Part shown: positions 35,365 to 46,619 of the stretch, piece by piece
Numbering within the stretch: the first letter of the stretch is position 1
Layout: every line of letters starts with the position of its first letter
NCBI GenBank assembly: GCA_021234155.1
Contig: JAJEKV010000027.1
Span: forward strand, 3,966,623-4,030,622
From: Isoetes taiwanensis
Lineage: Eukaryota; Streptophyta; Lycopodiopsida; Isoetales; Isoetaceae
Reading direction: 5' to 3'
Length of the DNA: 64,000 nucleotides
Made by a program: the position numbers and the translations under genes
Notes under the pieces: model-generated
The model's database searches: none
What the model was told of the DNA's origin: nothing
Seen by the model: only the letters and a program-made list of their open reading frames with translations

Positions 35365-36400
35365 CTATGCATCTTCTTCTATTATGACTCTTCCTCTGCG
35401 CCAGTATGCTTTTTTACCACTCTGTCTTGCCTCCTTGAAGATCTGAAGTTGTGCTTTGTACTCTAGCAGCTGGCTTTTGGTGAGATCATCATTTATCCAT
35501 ATATTTCTCTTCCCTTTCAACATCATTTTCTTTTTCAAAACATTGATCTTATCCTCCCTAGACCTGAAACGGACTATAATGTGCCGATTGCCACTGTTTG
35601 GTTTGCCTATGCGAAATGCCTCAATCACTCCTGCATCCATAATCTGAAGGTCCTGTTCACATAAAGCCACCACTAGCTCTTTGGTCTGTTCCCCAGTTTC
35701 TTCGGGCATGCCCACAATTCTCAAATTCAATGCCTTTTCTTTCTTTTCTTGCTCTTCAATATATGCAGAAAGCTGAGTTCTTACTTCCAGGATATCTTCA
35801 TTAGTTTCTATCATGCCTGTAGATCCATTGGGTTCATTATTCTGTCTTAAAACTGATTGTTTGAATGTCTCCATTTCAGTTTTCATGCGTTCCTGGAAGC
35901 TTTCCAGTTCAACTTTCATGGCCTCTTTGCATCTATCTATTTCGTTCTGCACATGGGATAACAGAAAAGATTTGAGCTCATTAACCATACCTTGCACAGA
36001 GATCTTCATAGATATTTTCATAGATACTAAGGAGTGATCCATTGCCTGTCGCATCTGGCCGATGGCTTATCTTGCTTTGTCAGTGTGTCTGGTGTTGTAA
36101 CAGGAAAGCCCAGATCTTCTGTTTTCTTAGAAAAGCTCAAATCTTCTGTATTCTTTGCTCCAGCACTACCAATTGCTTCCGTTCTTGTGATTGGCAGACT
36201 TGGGCTCCCTGTTTCTCCACCGACAGCTTCCCCTATAACACCAGCTCCACCTATTCCGATCCCTGCTCCACCTGTTCCGGCCCCTGTTCCAGTGCTATCA
36301 GAGTTTTCGGCCACTGTTCCGACACTATCAGAGTCCGACGAATCCTCTCGGTTTTCCTTTTTTTTGTTTCCAACATCTGTTGCAGCCGTTCTCTTCTTTC
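35365..36400 (-). pseudogene. LINE ORF1: RNA-binding chaperone-like protein, broken
   Basis: The main frame (36054-35365, 229 codons) has a predicted coiled coil (about residues 25-100, Glu/Lys/Met-rich), then LRIVGMPEE and IIVRFRSREDK as in L1-type ORF1 RNA-recognition folds, and a C-terminal IWINDDLTKSQLLE / ARQSGKKAYWRRGRVIIEE block. A separate frame upstream (36314-36027, Gly/Thr-rich GAGTGGAGIGIGG, then KKTEDLGFPV) probably is its N-terminal part, joined by a frame change near 36045. It would coat LINE RNA. ORF2 starts 21 bases after its stop. Confidence 0.7.
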
Positions 36401-36449
36401 ATGCCATGTTGCCCGATACCCAAAGCACTGTAGCTGTCCCAAAATCCCT

Positions 36450-36451
<2 letters not shown>

Positions 36452-36544
<93 letters not shown>
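36452..36544. repeat. (GA)n microsatellite, ~93 bp
   Basis: Pure GA run joining LINE sequence on the left to the right half of a GA-core element on the right. Confidence 0.95.
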
Positions 36545-36548
<4 letters not shown>

Positions 36549-36700
36549 TTGGCCACATGCGGACTTAGAGATTACGAGAGACAATACGAGAGATGGGAGA
36601 AGGGGAGAGATGGATGGGTGAGAGTGGGTTTTGTTGACTCTCATCTCGAGAGACAATTTGCCCCTAACTGCTGTTAGGGGCGTTTCCATTATACATAACC
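36545..36700. repeat. GA-core element, right half only
   Basis: GATGCCTTGGCCACATGCGG... then tacgagagacaatacgagag and gactctcatctcgagagacaat match 38132-38255 closely. The matching left half is missing and LINE DNA lies there instead. Homology with the 38-kb copy continues past 36700 (cattatac). 36661-36682 is itself a small palindrome (CCCCTAAC...GTTAGGGG). Confidence 0.75.
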
Positions 36701-37908
36701 CATTAAGTTTCCATTTTGGTTTCGGTGCTCGTGAAAGTTTTTGGGGCTCGTGAAAGTTTTTGGTTCTGTTATGTTTTCTTCTCGGCAAATGAAAAGGCCA
36801 TGGCGTCGAACTCCTCTGGATATGCGCCTCCTTCTTCAGAGTACGGCTATGGCATCAAACTCTTCTAGCTCCTGCGGCTCCATCTTTTTTCTGGGCCTCT
36901 ATTCCGGATTCACAGCCATCCATGTCTTATGTTTTAACAGATTTTTTAAGGAATCGTACCGCTTGTGGCTTCTCTCCTGCACCAACAAACTCAATTCTAT
37001 TCCTTCCCCTTTTCTCTGAATGATTAGCATGCATACCTTCCTGCCTCGCAATTGCATTTCTCTGCGCAAACCCCTGTTTCCTTTTTCTTCCGGGGTTTCC
37101 TTTTTGTTCCCAACTCAATCATGATCCTTCGGCAAATATCATTTGGGTTATGAAGTCGATCGGTGTTGGGTTGTGAAGTCGATCGGTGGATCGTCGTTTC
37201 TCCTGGGCTGCACAAACAGGTATTTTGGGAATGTAACTCCGGTTGATTCTTCTCTAGAATAATCTTTCTGGTTCTGGGTTTCGTCTTATTTTAATTCTTC
37301 CAGGAACCGACATACATAAAAATTTATAGGAATGATACGACCATATAAAAAGAATCCATAGCCTCTATTCCGGATTCACAGCCGAGGAGATGCTTTCTGA
37401 TTCTTGTGGTCTCTATTTCAATGGAAATATTTCACTAATTCCCTGTCTTGATTATAGATTTCAGATTTTGCTTGCTCTGGGATTTGGTACTAGAACCGAT
37501 TTGGGCTTTCGAAGAATAAATTTGGGCTTCCAAAAATCACATTGAAGCAAGAAAAATTGGGCGTTTTGGAGTAAAAACGCATTTTGAAGCCCAAAGGTTG
37601 ACTTACAGAGCTGGATAGACAAACCCTGCTCAGAAATTGTCCCTAAGAAGAGAAAATTAGAAGAAATTGTCCATCTGTTCCGTCTATTCTGTGCGCTGGG
37701 CTCCATCTGTTCCGTCTATTCTGTTCCGTCTGTTCTGTGTGGTCTGTTCTGTGGGAGCCAGGTGCATCTTGCTTCTCCGGGCAGTGCATGATGGCGAGCA
37801 AGCTTTAGCGCAGGCGGCAACCGTAAATAGGGGATCCCAAAAAAGAGAGATCCCGGAAAAGTGTTAGCTAGGAAATCCGGCATGTTTTTTTTTTCGCCCT
37901 TAACGGGC
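36701..37908. other. Repeat-derived spacer
   Basis: No gene recognised. Contains 'ggctatgg' and 'ggggatccc' words shared with other repeats in the block, short local duplications (gaagtcgatcggt twice at about 37150-37190; tccgtctattctg several times at about 37678-37735), and no domain-bearing frame. Confidence 0.4.
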
Positions 37909-38255
<347 letters not shown>

Positions 38256-39180
38256 AGAGAGGGACATTCTCATTATACCTGACCTGTTATGTTTGGTTTC
38301 ACCGTAAAATGTTTTGGGGGCCGTGAATGTTTTTTGGCCGTGTTTGTTTTCTACCACAGCACTATTCCGTGTCAATATGCACACTTTGGCCGTGTTTGTT
38401 TGTTTAATCCCGCCTTAGCGTCTGGTAAAGAAGCGCACCACAGCCGATTCTAAAGGCATTCTAAGAAAAAACCTTCTTCTCATGTTCTTATTTTCGATTC
38501 GATTGCTTCTATTTTAGATCTGAGACTAGAAAAATACTGCTCCTGTTCAAAGCAAGAGTTCAAGGTTTCTTGTGCTGACAATATTCTTGTGATTTCTTGT
38601 GAAGTTCCCTTTGTTATCTCGAAGTGGGCGGTTAAATAGACTGGTTTTTGAATCAAGGGACACAGAAAGCGATTTTATTAAGCTAGAAGGTCTTCCAGGA
38701 GGGCCAGAAACATTTGAGCTTGCTGCAAGGTTCTGCTATGGCATGGAAATAGATGTAAATGCTTCAAATGTGGCCCCCTTCAAGCAGCAAAAGTACTAGA
38801 GAGATGACGATGATCCGGAAGAAGGTAACCTTATTTCCAAAAGAGACTTTCTTGACGTTTGTGGCCCTTGCATCATGGAAGGATTCAATCGCCATACTCA
38901 AGAGCCGTGAAAAATCTTTCCCCTTAGCGTAATCTCTGCGAATTAGTTAGAAGATGCAGTGAATCTATTGCATGGAAAGCTAGCACAGACATCAAGACCA
39001 TGAACTGGACAAAAAATTCCTCATTCTTCAAGGTATTCAAGACAAGCTTATGCCGTAACAAGGATTATTCAACATCGTTCTTTGTGAAACGGGGCCGCAA
39101 ACTACTCATTTGTGAAAATGGGACCAAAGAAAACAAAGAAAAACAACAAAGAAAACAAAAGAATAGACATAACAAAAGAA
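38256..39180. other. Spacer between GA-core elements
   Basis: A forward open frame at 38599-38799 contains a stretch like BTB/NPH3 text (FIKLEGLPGGPETFELAARFCYG, a hallmark of the NPH3/RPT2-like BTB proteins), only about 66 residues long and ending in a stop. It reads as a captured or decayed gene fragment. 39001-39203 is Lys/Asn-rich without motif. No intact gene. Confidence 0.45.
38599..38799 (+). pseudogene. NPH3/RPT2-like BTB gene fragment
   Basis: About 66 codons including SDFIKLEGLPGGPETFELA and ARFCYGMEIDVNASN, closely resembling the end of the BTB domain in the plant NPH3/RPT2-like family, which are CUL3 adaptors in phototropism and related signalling. The match stops abruptly after NVAPF, where intact proteins continue with an AAEYLEM-type segment. 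No other part of the gene was found nearby. It is a gene fragment within repeat DNA, probably carried by a mobile element. Confidence 0.7.
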
Positions 39181-39340
39181 AAGGTCGCAAGCGGCCGCCA
39201 TAACCGTAAGCGTGCCGCCATAACCCAAAACGGTACGCCATAACCGGAAGCAGGAAGCAGGGGATCCGGAGGCGGCCATAACCAGGAAACAGGGGATCCG
39301 GAAAAAAAGAGGGATCCCAGAAACTTTTTAGGCAGGAAAA
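39181..39340. repeat. Short tandem repeats (gccgccataacc and ggggatccgga)
   Basis: Four imperfect GC-rich 'cgccataacc' units, then two 'caggggatccgga' units. 'Ggggatccc' words also occur at about 37830, before the 38-kb GA-core element, so this is part of the larger repeated neighbourhood. Confidence 0.6.
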
Positions 39341-39371
39341 GTTTGGCCGCTTTTTTTTCCTCTTAACGAGC

Positions 39372-39715
<344 letters not shown>

Positions 39716-39794
39716 CTGGCCTGTGGGCCATTTCACATTGCCCCAAAATAGTTAAGCCTCTTACCCTTTTCCTTCTTTCTTAAGGCGGCGATTG

Positions 39795-40060
39795 CGGATT
39801 TGCATGGCCTTTTCCCTTCTGCCCTTTTGTGCGCATGGTAGTGCCGGATTTGCATGGCTAAACAGCTCCTACGCAATCGATTTGCCCTTTTTGTGAGCAT
39901 TATAGTGCCGGATTTGCATGGCTATCACGGCTCCCTCTGAACCGATTTGCCACTGTTGTGAGCATGGCGGTGCCGGATTTGCATGGCTACACCGCTTCTA
40001 CAGACCGATTTGCCCTTTTGTGAGCATGGCAGTGCCGGATTTGCATGGCTATACAGCTCC
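39795..40060. repeat. ~60-bp tandem repeat, about four units
   Basis: Units built on GTGCCGGATTTGCATGGCTA...CTCCTA..CGATTTGCCCTTTTGTGAGCATGG. Part of the array lies in an open frame of 145 codons (39918-40355) whose remainder (CFCEDEMGFAAF-type text) has no recognised domain. Confidence 0.75.
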
Positions 40061-40495
40061 TAAACAATACAAAACTGACGAGGTATATTTTATTGCAAAG
40101 ATGAAGCCGGAAGCTGCCTTTTCTACTGCAGATTGTGAAGATGAAATGGGATTTGCAGCTTTCACTGGCTTAATTGATTTTTATAAATGGAGAACAAACG
40201 TTTGCTTGTCGAATTTATACAGAGGCCAGAAGGAGCAATGTTACAGAGGAAAAATGAAGAAGGGGTTTCTTCCTTCTAAATTTGTTGGCCCCGAGCCTTT
40301 GATAGGATTAAGTTTTGTTTATCCAAGGCTTCAAAATCTGTTGCACTGTGACTAGAGGCGCCACTTGGGACAAACACAATGGAAATTTTTCATTCTCATT
40401 TGTAGCAAGCAACATTCCTCTTGGCCATGTCGTTCACCTTTTAGAGAGGTAAAATTCGTTGCTCAGAACTTATAAAAACCTATGTTTAGAATAAC
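40061..40495. other. Unrecognised open frame tail and spacer
   Basis: Forward frame to 40355 (AKMKPEAAFSTADCEDEMGF, YKWRTNVCLSNLYRGQKE) continues in frame from the tandem array. I do not recognise it; it may be an ORF of a mobile element or chance. Confidence 0.3.
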
Positions 40496-40710
40496 AGATA
40501 TGAATAACAGAGCTTGAATAGAATAACAGAGCTTGAAAAGCTCGGATATAAATTTAGAGCTTGAAAACAGAGCTTGAAAACATCGGATATGGATTTAGAT
40601 CGGATTTAGAGCTTGAAAACGAGCTTGAAAAGCTTCGGATATGGATTTAGATCGGATTTAGAGCTTGAAAACAGAGCTTGAAAAGCTTCGGATATGGATT
40701 TTGAAAAGCA
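40496..40710. repeat. Degenerate tandem repeat (agagcttgaaaac / cggatatggatttagat)
   Basis: About four units of 50-65 bp made of AGAGCTTGAAAA and CTTCGGATATGGATTTAGAT. No coding role. Confidence 0.75.
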
Positions 40711-40814
40711 TGATTAATGAGCTCTCGGTCATCAATTTTTTTCCCCCCCATGCCCGCCCAAGCACTACGCCCGCATCACGCCCCAGAAAATAAAATGCTA
40801 ACTAAGGGGGGTTA

Positions 40815-41075
<261 letters not shown>

Positions 41076-41160
41076 TAGTATGTGGATCAAGAGGGAATGG
41101 GTAGAACTCTAAAACTTATCTATGTGTTTTGAGTTATTATATTCATATTATTATGGAAGG

Positions 41161-41284
41161 GGAAACTTCCTAAAGGAGGTTTCTGGAAGAAACCTCGGCG
41201 GCGCCGAGCCGAAAGCCAGAAGCCCCCGAAGGCGCCGCCGCTGGGGTTTTTTTCCAGAAAACCTCCCCGCGAAAAGTTTCCCGC
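41161..41284. repeat. GC-rich imperfect hairpin
   Basis: The left half (gggaaacttcctaaaggaggtttctggaag...cggcggcgcc) is the near-complement of the right half (ggcgccgccgctgggg...ccagaaaacctcc...aagtttccc). It abuts the TIR element that starts at 41285 through CGTAACC, the same junction word as the hairpin at 42698. Confidence 0.75.
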
Positions 41285-42022
41285 CGTAACCTTTAGGGAC
41301 CTAGAAATTTCCTTTCATCCTGTGTTTCAATGTTCATATTTGTGATTCCCGTTCTTGGCCTGTGTTTTCTGTTGAGATTTGTAGAATGAATCAAGCAGAT
41401 TTGTTGAAATTTGTAGAACGAATCAAGCAAGAGAGAAACTCCCGTTCTTGATCTGTGTTTTCTGTTGAGATTTGTAGACAAATGAAGCAGATCTGTTGAA
41501 ATTTGTAGAACAAATCAAGCAAGAAAGGGACAAGAAATGTCTGGCAGTGTACAGAATGGGAAGAATAGCTCAAACAGGGCAAATACTCTACAGAAGAGCG
41601 TTGCTCCAAGATCTGGTTGGAATGGGATCAATAATGTAGATTTGCATGGCAAAAGGAGATAAATCGGAAGTAGCAGCTCCTGATCATCGCTAGCAACGCC
41701 CAAAAACCGAAATGAACAAAGGAAAACCGAAATAAACAAAAGAAAAGGACGATTTGCAGGGGAAGCCCTGTTGCGGCGAAGTCTTGTTCCAGCAAAGCCC
41801 TGTTCTGGCAAAGCCCTGTTCCGGCAGGAGAAGCTATGTTCTGGCAAAACCCTGTTCCGGCAGGAATAGAATAGAATAGCCCTGTTCTGTTCTGGCAAAG
41901 CTCGTGGCTTAAAGCCCTGTTTGGCGGCGCCACCAGATCGCCACCAAAAAATTTAGACCCAAAGTTACCTAAAAAAAACTGACACTGAAATCCACGGAAA
42001 TTTCCAGGTCCCTAAGGTTACG
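41285..42022. mobile_element. Non-autonomous TIR element, ~738 bp
   Basis: Terminal inverted repeats: CGTAACCTTTAGGGACCTAG... (41285-41312) and the complement of 41996-42022, about 27 bp with one indel and one mismatch. The interior contains a ~105-bp tandem duplication (cccgttcttg.cctgtgttttctgttgag, 41346-41530) and gccctgttccggcagg repeats (41765-41870). No transposase is encoded. Target-site duplication was not evident. Confidence 0.7.
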
Positions 42023-42107
42023 TTTTATATAATACAGTAGAAGCTTATAACTTCTTAAAACTTTGTTTTCACTTGATCGTTAAAAAGTGATTTTATTTAT
42101 TTATGTT

Positions 42108-42691
42108 CACGTAAACGTCCACAAGGACGAAATTTCTGGTTTTTTATGCTTTTGTTCAAAACAGTAAATAACCTGCTCTGGAGCTTAGGCGGCGCCGCCA
42201 GAGCTCCGCCAAGAAACCCCCAGAAGGTTTTCCGATTTCAGTTGGACTGCTCTGGCTATGGCGCGATCAGCTCTGGAGGTTCTGCTTTGCAAAGCTCTGG
42301 CTATGGAGGTTCCGCTTTGCAAAGCTCTGGCTATGGAGGTCAGACTGTGTTTAAACCTCCGTTTATTGTGTTTTCAAGATGCCATCGCTCCGCCATACTA
42401 GTTTAGGGCTTCCTATGCCATAGCTCTGCCAGAATAGTTCCGCCATAGCTCAGAATAGTTTCTGCATGAAAAGAAACTCATATACAAAACGATAGTTCCG
42501 CCATAGCTATTCTTGAAACTTTCTATGCCATAGCTCTGCCAAAATACAGATGCATGAAAAGAAACTCTGTCAAAACGCCGAATCTGATGCTTGCAAAGCT
42601 CATTCCGCCACTCACTGCGCCAAGAGAAGACCCAAAATTTTCCCCTTCTTTTTGCCACGTAGCAAAAATTTCGTCCTTGTGGACATTTACG
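42108..42691. mobile_element. Non-autonomous TIR element, ~585 bp
   Basis: The ends CACGTAAACGTCCACAAGG... (42108-42136) and the complement of about 42663-42691 match over about 28 bp with one difference. The interior has a ~31-bp tandem repeat (gctttgcaaagctctggctatggaggt, 42270-42340) and a duplicated catagctctgcc/gccatagct section (42416-42545). No protein is encoded. A perfect hairpin follows directly at 42698. Confidence 0.75.
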
Positions 42692-42697
42692 TGGCGT

Positions 42698-42795
42698 AAC
42701 CGCATTGGGTCGGGGGTTTCCTGAAATAAACCCCGGATGCCAGCGAGCGCCGCCCGCCAGGGTTTATTTCAGGAAACCCCCGACCCAATGCGGTT
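42698..42795. repeat. Perfect 36-bp inverted repeat with 26-nt loop
   Basis: The left arm 42698-42733 and right arm 42760-42795 are exact reverse complements (outer end aaccgcattggg, inner end aataaaccc). The loop 42734-42759 is GC-rich (cggatgccagcg...). Perfect pairing over 36 bp in otherwise decayed DNA points to recent origin or maintenance. Confidence 0.95.
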
Positions 42796-42877
42796 TCCTC
42801 CATCATAGTAGTATGTCACATTTTTAATGTTCTACGATGCTCTTTTTAAGTTTTAAAAAATTTGAAAGTTTGGCGTT

Positions 42878-43088
42878 CTCATTCCCATTCGTTCCTGTTC
42901 CGTTCCGAATTTTGATCCCAAGTTCAGGTTCCGTTTCGGGTAGCTATGGTTTATAGGCCTGCTGCATACTTTGATTGCACTTTTAAGGTGATTTTGATTG
43001 GAGGATTCACTTAAGCTAATCCTTAAGGATTCACTCAAGCGAATCCTCCTATATGGCTTGGAGGCTGCTCTAGTCAGTTTGGGGAGCT
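42878..43088 (-). repeat. Right arm of inverted repeat pair; upstream region of the UGT
   Basis: Reverse complement resembles 31172-31320: the GCAGCC/GACTAGAG block at 43063-43088, gaatcctcc words, CATAGCTACC at about 42940 and the ggaac-rich block. It ends only 28 bases before the UGT start codon, so UGT promoter sequence is partly repeat-derived. Confidence 0.65.
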
Positions 43089-43115
43089 AGTCAGTTTGGG
43101 CAGCGCCCATATATT

Positions 43116-44581
43116 ATGGAGGACGAATCCTTGAGAAGAAGGCGCGTTCTAGTAGTGCCATTTCCGGCACAGGGCCACATAGCACCTCTCGTGCATATCT
43201 CTCGCCGCCTCTCAGGCCAAGGTTTTTGCATCACCATAGCCAATATTCAAAGCATTCACCACCAGCTCCTTTCCACCGTCCCGGATTTGCCCAACCATCT
43301 CATCAGTTTAGAGGCCCTGCCTTGCCAAATCTCTGCTCCCCATGGATCCCAAGTTTCCCACGATCCCATCTTGTTTATGGAGGCCCTGCTGCATACTAAA
43401 TCCTCTCTTCACGCCTTAATCCAGAGATTTCTTGAAAACAAAGAAGCACTAACTTGCATAATCGTGGATTACTTCATGGATTTTGTTGTGGATCTTGCAG
43501 ACAGTCTGAAGATCCCTGTCGCGATTTACTGGCCTGGATCTGCTACTTGGAGCTGTGTAGATTATTATCTTCCCCTTCTTATCCCTGTCAATGGTACTAA
43601 TCTTAATTCTGATAATTAGAAAAAGGAAGTAAAAGCATTGAATCATTTTTTCATGCAGATTTGGAGGTAAAGAATGAGATCTGCAAGCGAGTACCGGACA
43701 TTCCAGGCGTCAAGCCTCTCGCTGCAGAGGATTTGTCGGAATATCAGAGCCTCAGCAGAATCCCAGGCGGTTCTTTTTTGGAGAAATGCCGCCGGCGAAG
43801 TTCTAATCTGAACCTTGCAAGGTGGATTCTTGTCAATTCTTTTCCAGAACTAGAACCCTATGCAGTTCAGGCAATGCAAGAAAAGCTAGGTAGCAAATAC
43901 ATGCCAATCGGCTTTCTATTTCCAACAAATCAAGAAGATACCTCAGATCCGGCAGTAAGTTTAAGAAAAGAAACCAAAACATGCCTAGAATGGCTGGATT
44001 CACGCCCTAAATCCTCTGTTTTATACATTGCATTCGGAAGCAGAGCAAAATTAACCATATCTGAATACGAAGAGCTCGCGGAAGGTCTGATAGCAAGCAA
44101 GATTTCCTTCTTGTTCGTCGTGCACAAAGATTTGATAGAAGGGGACGCTGCAGAGGCCAAGAATAGGCTTCTTAGAAGCGCCGAAGAGAGGGGAATGGTA
44201 GTTTCTTGGGCGCCACAGATTAGGGTTCTAAGGCATGAAGCCATAGCCGGATTTATGAGCCACTGCGGCTGGAATTCGTGCTTAGAATCCATCTGCTGCG
44301 GCAAAGCCGTGTTGGGGATGCCTTGGATGGGAGATCAGGACCTAAATTGCAGATTTATGGCCAAAGAATTGGGCATTGGGGTAAAAATTGGAGGTAAGAT
44401 TGAAGGCTTGAAACGAGAAAAGATAAAAATGGGAATCCAGCAGTTTTTTGGAAACAAAGAAATGCAAAAGAGAGCACAGGATTTAGGCCACATGGCCAGA
44501 ATTGCTTGTGGGCCTTCTGGTTCTTCCTCTTCCAACTTTCAGGAATTTGTCTCACAACTCTCAAATTTTATGCTAACTTAG
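43116..44581 (+). CDS. UDP-glycosyltransferase (family 1, PSPG box), two exons
   Basis: Exons 43116-43593 and 43659-44581, joined by a 65-bp GT-AG intron (43594-43658) that removes an in-frame stop at 43617, giving 466 codons, a normal size. The N-terminal acceptor domain has FPAQGHIAP with the catalytic base His21, and LTCIIVDYF with the partner Asp118. The C-terminal donor domain has the 44-residue PSPG box at residues 343-386, from WAPQIRVLRHEAIAGFMSHC through HCGWNS to the final GDQ; terminal Gln usually goes with UDP-glucose use. No signal peptide or membrane segment, so cytosolic. It transfers sugar to small molecules such as phenolics or hormones; the acceptor cannot be told from sequence. 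All key residues are present, so it looks functional. The upstream 200 bp is a dispersed repeat. Confidence 0.93.
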
Positions 44582-45169
44582 TAGATATTGGCACTGTAGT
44601 ATATGTTAGAAAATTTTTCCAAGTCTTCAAGAAACGTATGTGTTTTTTCTTAGGCAACACAATTGCCAATACGCCACGGATATATACAACGTAGTGTATT
44701 GTGTTTTCAAATGGTATAAAAATAGGGTGTTGCCACCATGGTGTATTGTGTTTTCAAATGGTATAAAAATGGGGTTTTCTCTAGCTAGCTAATTTTTTGT
44801 TCTACAAGAAATTTACGGCATCATCCTGGGCATTTCTCCTTGTCAACTCCCCTGTATTTGGGAAGCGGGCCAATACCGAGAAATTTTAAGTGCGCCACAA
44901 ACATTTCCTCTACGGATACAGTAGTAAGAATTGTGTCTATTCCAAATCGCAATTCTGGAATACATACCAATATTATTAGTTTCATAAAAAAACTTGAGTT
45001 AAAAATCCATTCGAGGCACACGCTCTATATCAAATGTCACTAGCTTGTTAGTATGGGACAGATCAAGTGTTACATTGTAATCCTAATTGTGACATTTAAA
45101 TGAACACTTGAGATACTTTAAGGATGGAGACAAACGCAAAAATGTAGCCAGATTTCTTTCACAAATACA
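44582..45169. other. UGT 3' flank; ~49-bp tandem duplication at 44692-44772
   Basis: GTGTATTGTGTTTTCAAATGG followed by tataaaaat occurs twice (about 44694 and 44742). Otherwise AT-rich spacer. Confidence 0.55.
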
Positions 45170-45546
45170 TTATACATTATACTTGGATAATGTATAATCT
45201 AGTAGTGAACGAGGTCTAACTATTTGTTTACGTTTAGCTTCATCTTTACTCTTTAGTCGGGGAGTAATCTCATTCAGGGTGATTGCAAATGATGTTGAGT
45301 TGTATCGTGTAGGAAATGTCAGTGGCTTATTATTTTTCCAGAGTAGTCTCGCTTCATTTTTATAACGTTTCGTACTAGGGTTTCCCAGAACGTAGCATAT
45401 GCTTTCGTCCATCTGCCCTTTGAACATAGCCTGGACCTAAGAATAAAGAAATACATTGCTATTATTAAGCTGGTACAAGCCAGCAGAACAAGAACCATCC
45501 TAACTAGCATTATCATAATGATAGGGACAGAATTATTGATGATCAC
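45170..45546 (-). other. Unrecognised reverse frame pair with one hydrophobic segment
   Basis: The upstream frame (45546-45319) begins MIINNSVP and has a hydrophobic stretch (MIMLVRMVLVLLACTSLIIA) of membrane-helix length. An overlapping frame (45427-45170) continues as a basic soluble tail (RPRSLLDYTLSKYN). They could be one small membrane protein with a frame break near 45420, or chance. No family recognised. Confidence 0.25.
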
Positions 45547-46619
45547 CTAATGAGGGTTCTTCTCCAAGAGAGACTACTCCTTGAACTTCACTTTACACGA
45601 GAATTGCTGATTCTCTTGTATCTTCATTGTTCCATAATGATCAATTTAAAGTTTTCCTAGGATCAAGTTATTTATAGAAGAAGTCACCTGTCAATGTCAG
45701 CCATATTATTTGTTCATCCTATCCTTTTGCTCGTAGGATTTTTACTGTGATAAGGATAGAATAGTACCTTGCTTCATTGGTAAACTTCACCTTAACCACA
45801 GGCCCTCGAGAGAATTGAATCGTCCCCCGCCGTTGGATGCTGAGTGGGTTATATCCAAGAATTTTTGGAATATTCGCATTTTGAAGAATATTCTACAGAT
45901 TATCATAGTAATTTCTCAAATATTCTATTTTAAAAATATTCCACGCATTATTATGGTAATCTTCCAAATCTTCATTTTTTGAGAATATTTCTTGCAACAG
46001 ATACTCTGTTACGACATCAGATTGGAACACCTCTATAATGCCGGCCTCTATAATGCCTTGTAGGCTCTTTCCTGCTTAAGAACTATTGGATTGAATAGTT
46101 GAACCTATTTGGGCATGAAAAATCCCTTGTTCCTAAAAGAGATTCCTTGTTTTTGCTGCGAAATGCTCTACTTTTCCCCAAATTTACTCTCTTTTTCCTC
46201 TTGATTGCTGAAGTTAAATCTACCTTCCTTTCTTTTTTCATGGCCTATTGTAGAATCGCATATAGCATCATATCCTCTGAATCATAATGATTGCTTGGAG
46301 TATGGCGATGATCTGGCAGTTCTTGCATCATTTCAGTAGCTTCTACCCTGTTCATGCATCATTCTGACAGCTCAGAAACTGCAAAAATAGAAAAGCTCCT
46401 ACCCTGTTCTTGTATTTAGAAATGGTAAACGATGAAGCAAAATAGAAATGAAATGGAGAACCAACTACATGCTCGGCCAGAAACCAGCAGCACCTTGAAG
46501 CAAAGCAGACAACATGCTGGCCACCATAGATTCTTCTCTGGCTCACATCTCCTTCCTATGTTTTCTTGTAATAAAAAATAACTCTCTCGGGCCTGTGGTT
46601 AAGGGAGGTCAACCTCCCC
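45547..46619. other. No gene seen
   Basis: AT-rich, with weak repetition of 'gaatattc' words at about 45865-45990. No coding signal recognised. Confidence 0.45.

Larger units (their letters stand above)
31972..36451 (-). mobile_element. Two-ORF LINE (APE-type non-LTR retrotransposon), dead
   Basis: Reverse strand. The order is ORF1 (coiled coil plus RNA-binding-like fold), a 21-nt gap, then ORF2 with AP-endonuclease, reverse transcriptase and a C-terminal Cys-rich region. The 3' end is a short (CATTT)n-like tail next to a (TC)n tract. The 5' end merges with a (GA)n tract at 36452. Lesions: one in-frame TAG and at least three frame changes. Clade cannot be fixed by eye; L1/RTE-like. No LTRs or RNase H domain seen. 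Confidence 0.85.

Noticed and set aside
42698-42795. Hairpin as a rho-independent terminator
   Set aside because: Not a bacterial context; arm length (36 bp) and absence of a T run fit a foldback repeat instead.
43116-43619. UGT gene as two separate genes or a pseudogene because of the TAG at 43617
   Set aside because: The stop lies in a 65-bp GT-AG intron; splicing at 43593/43659 restores a full 466-residue protein.
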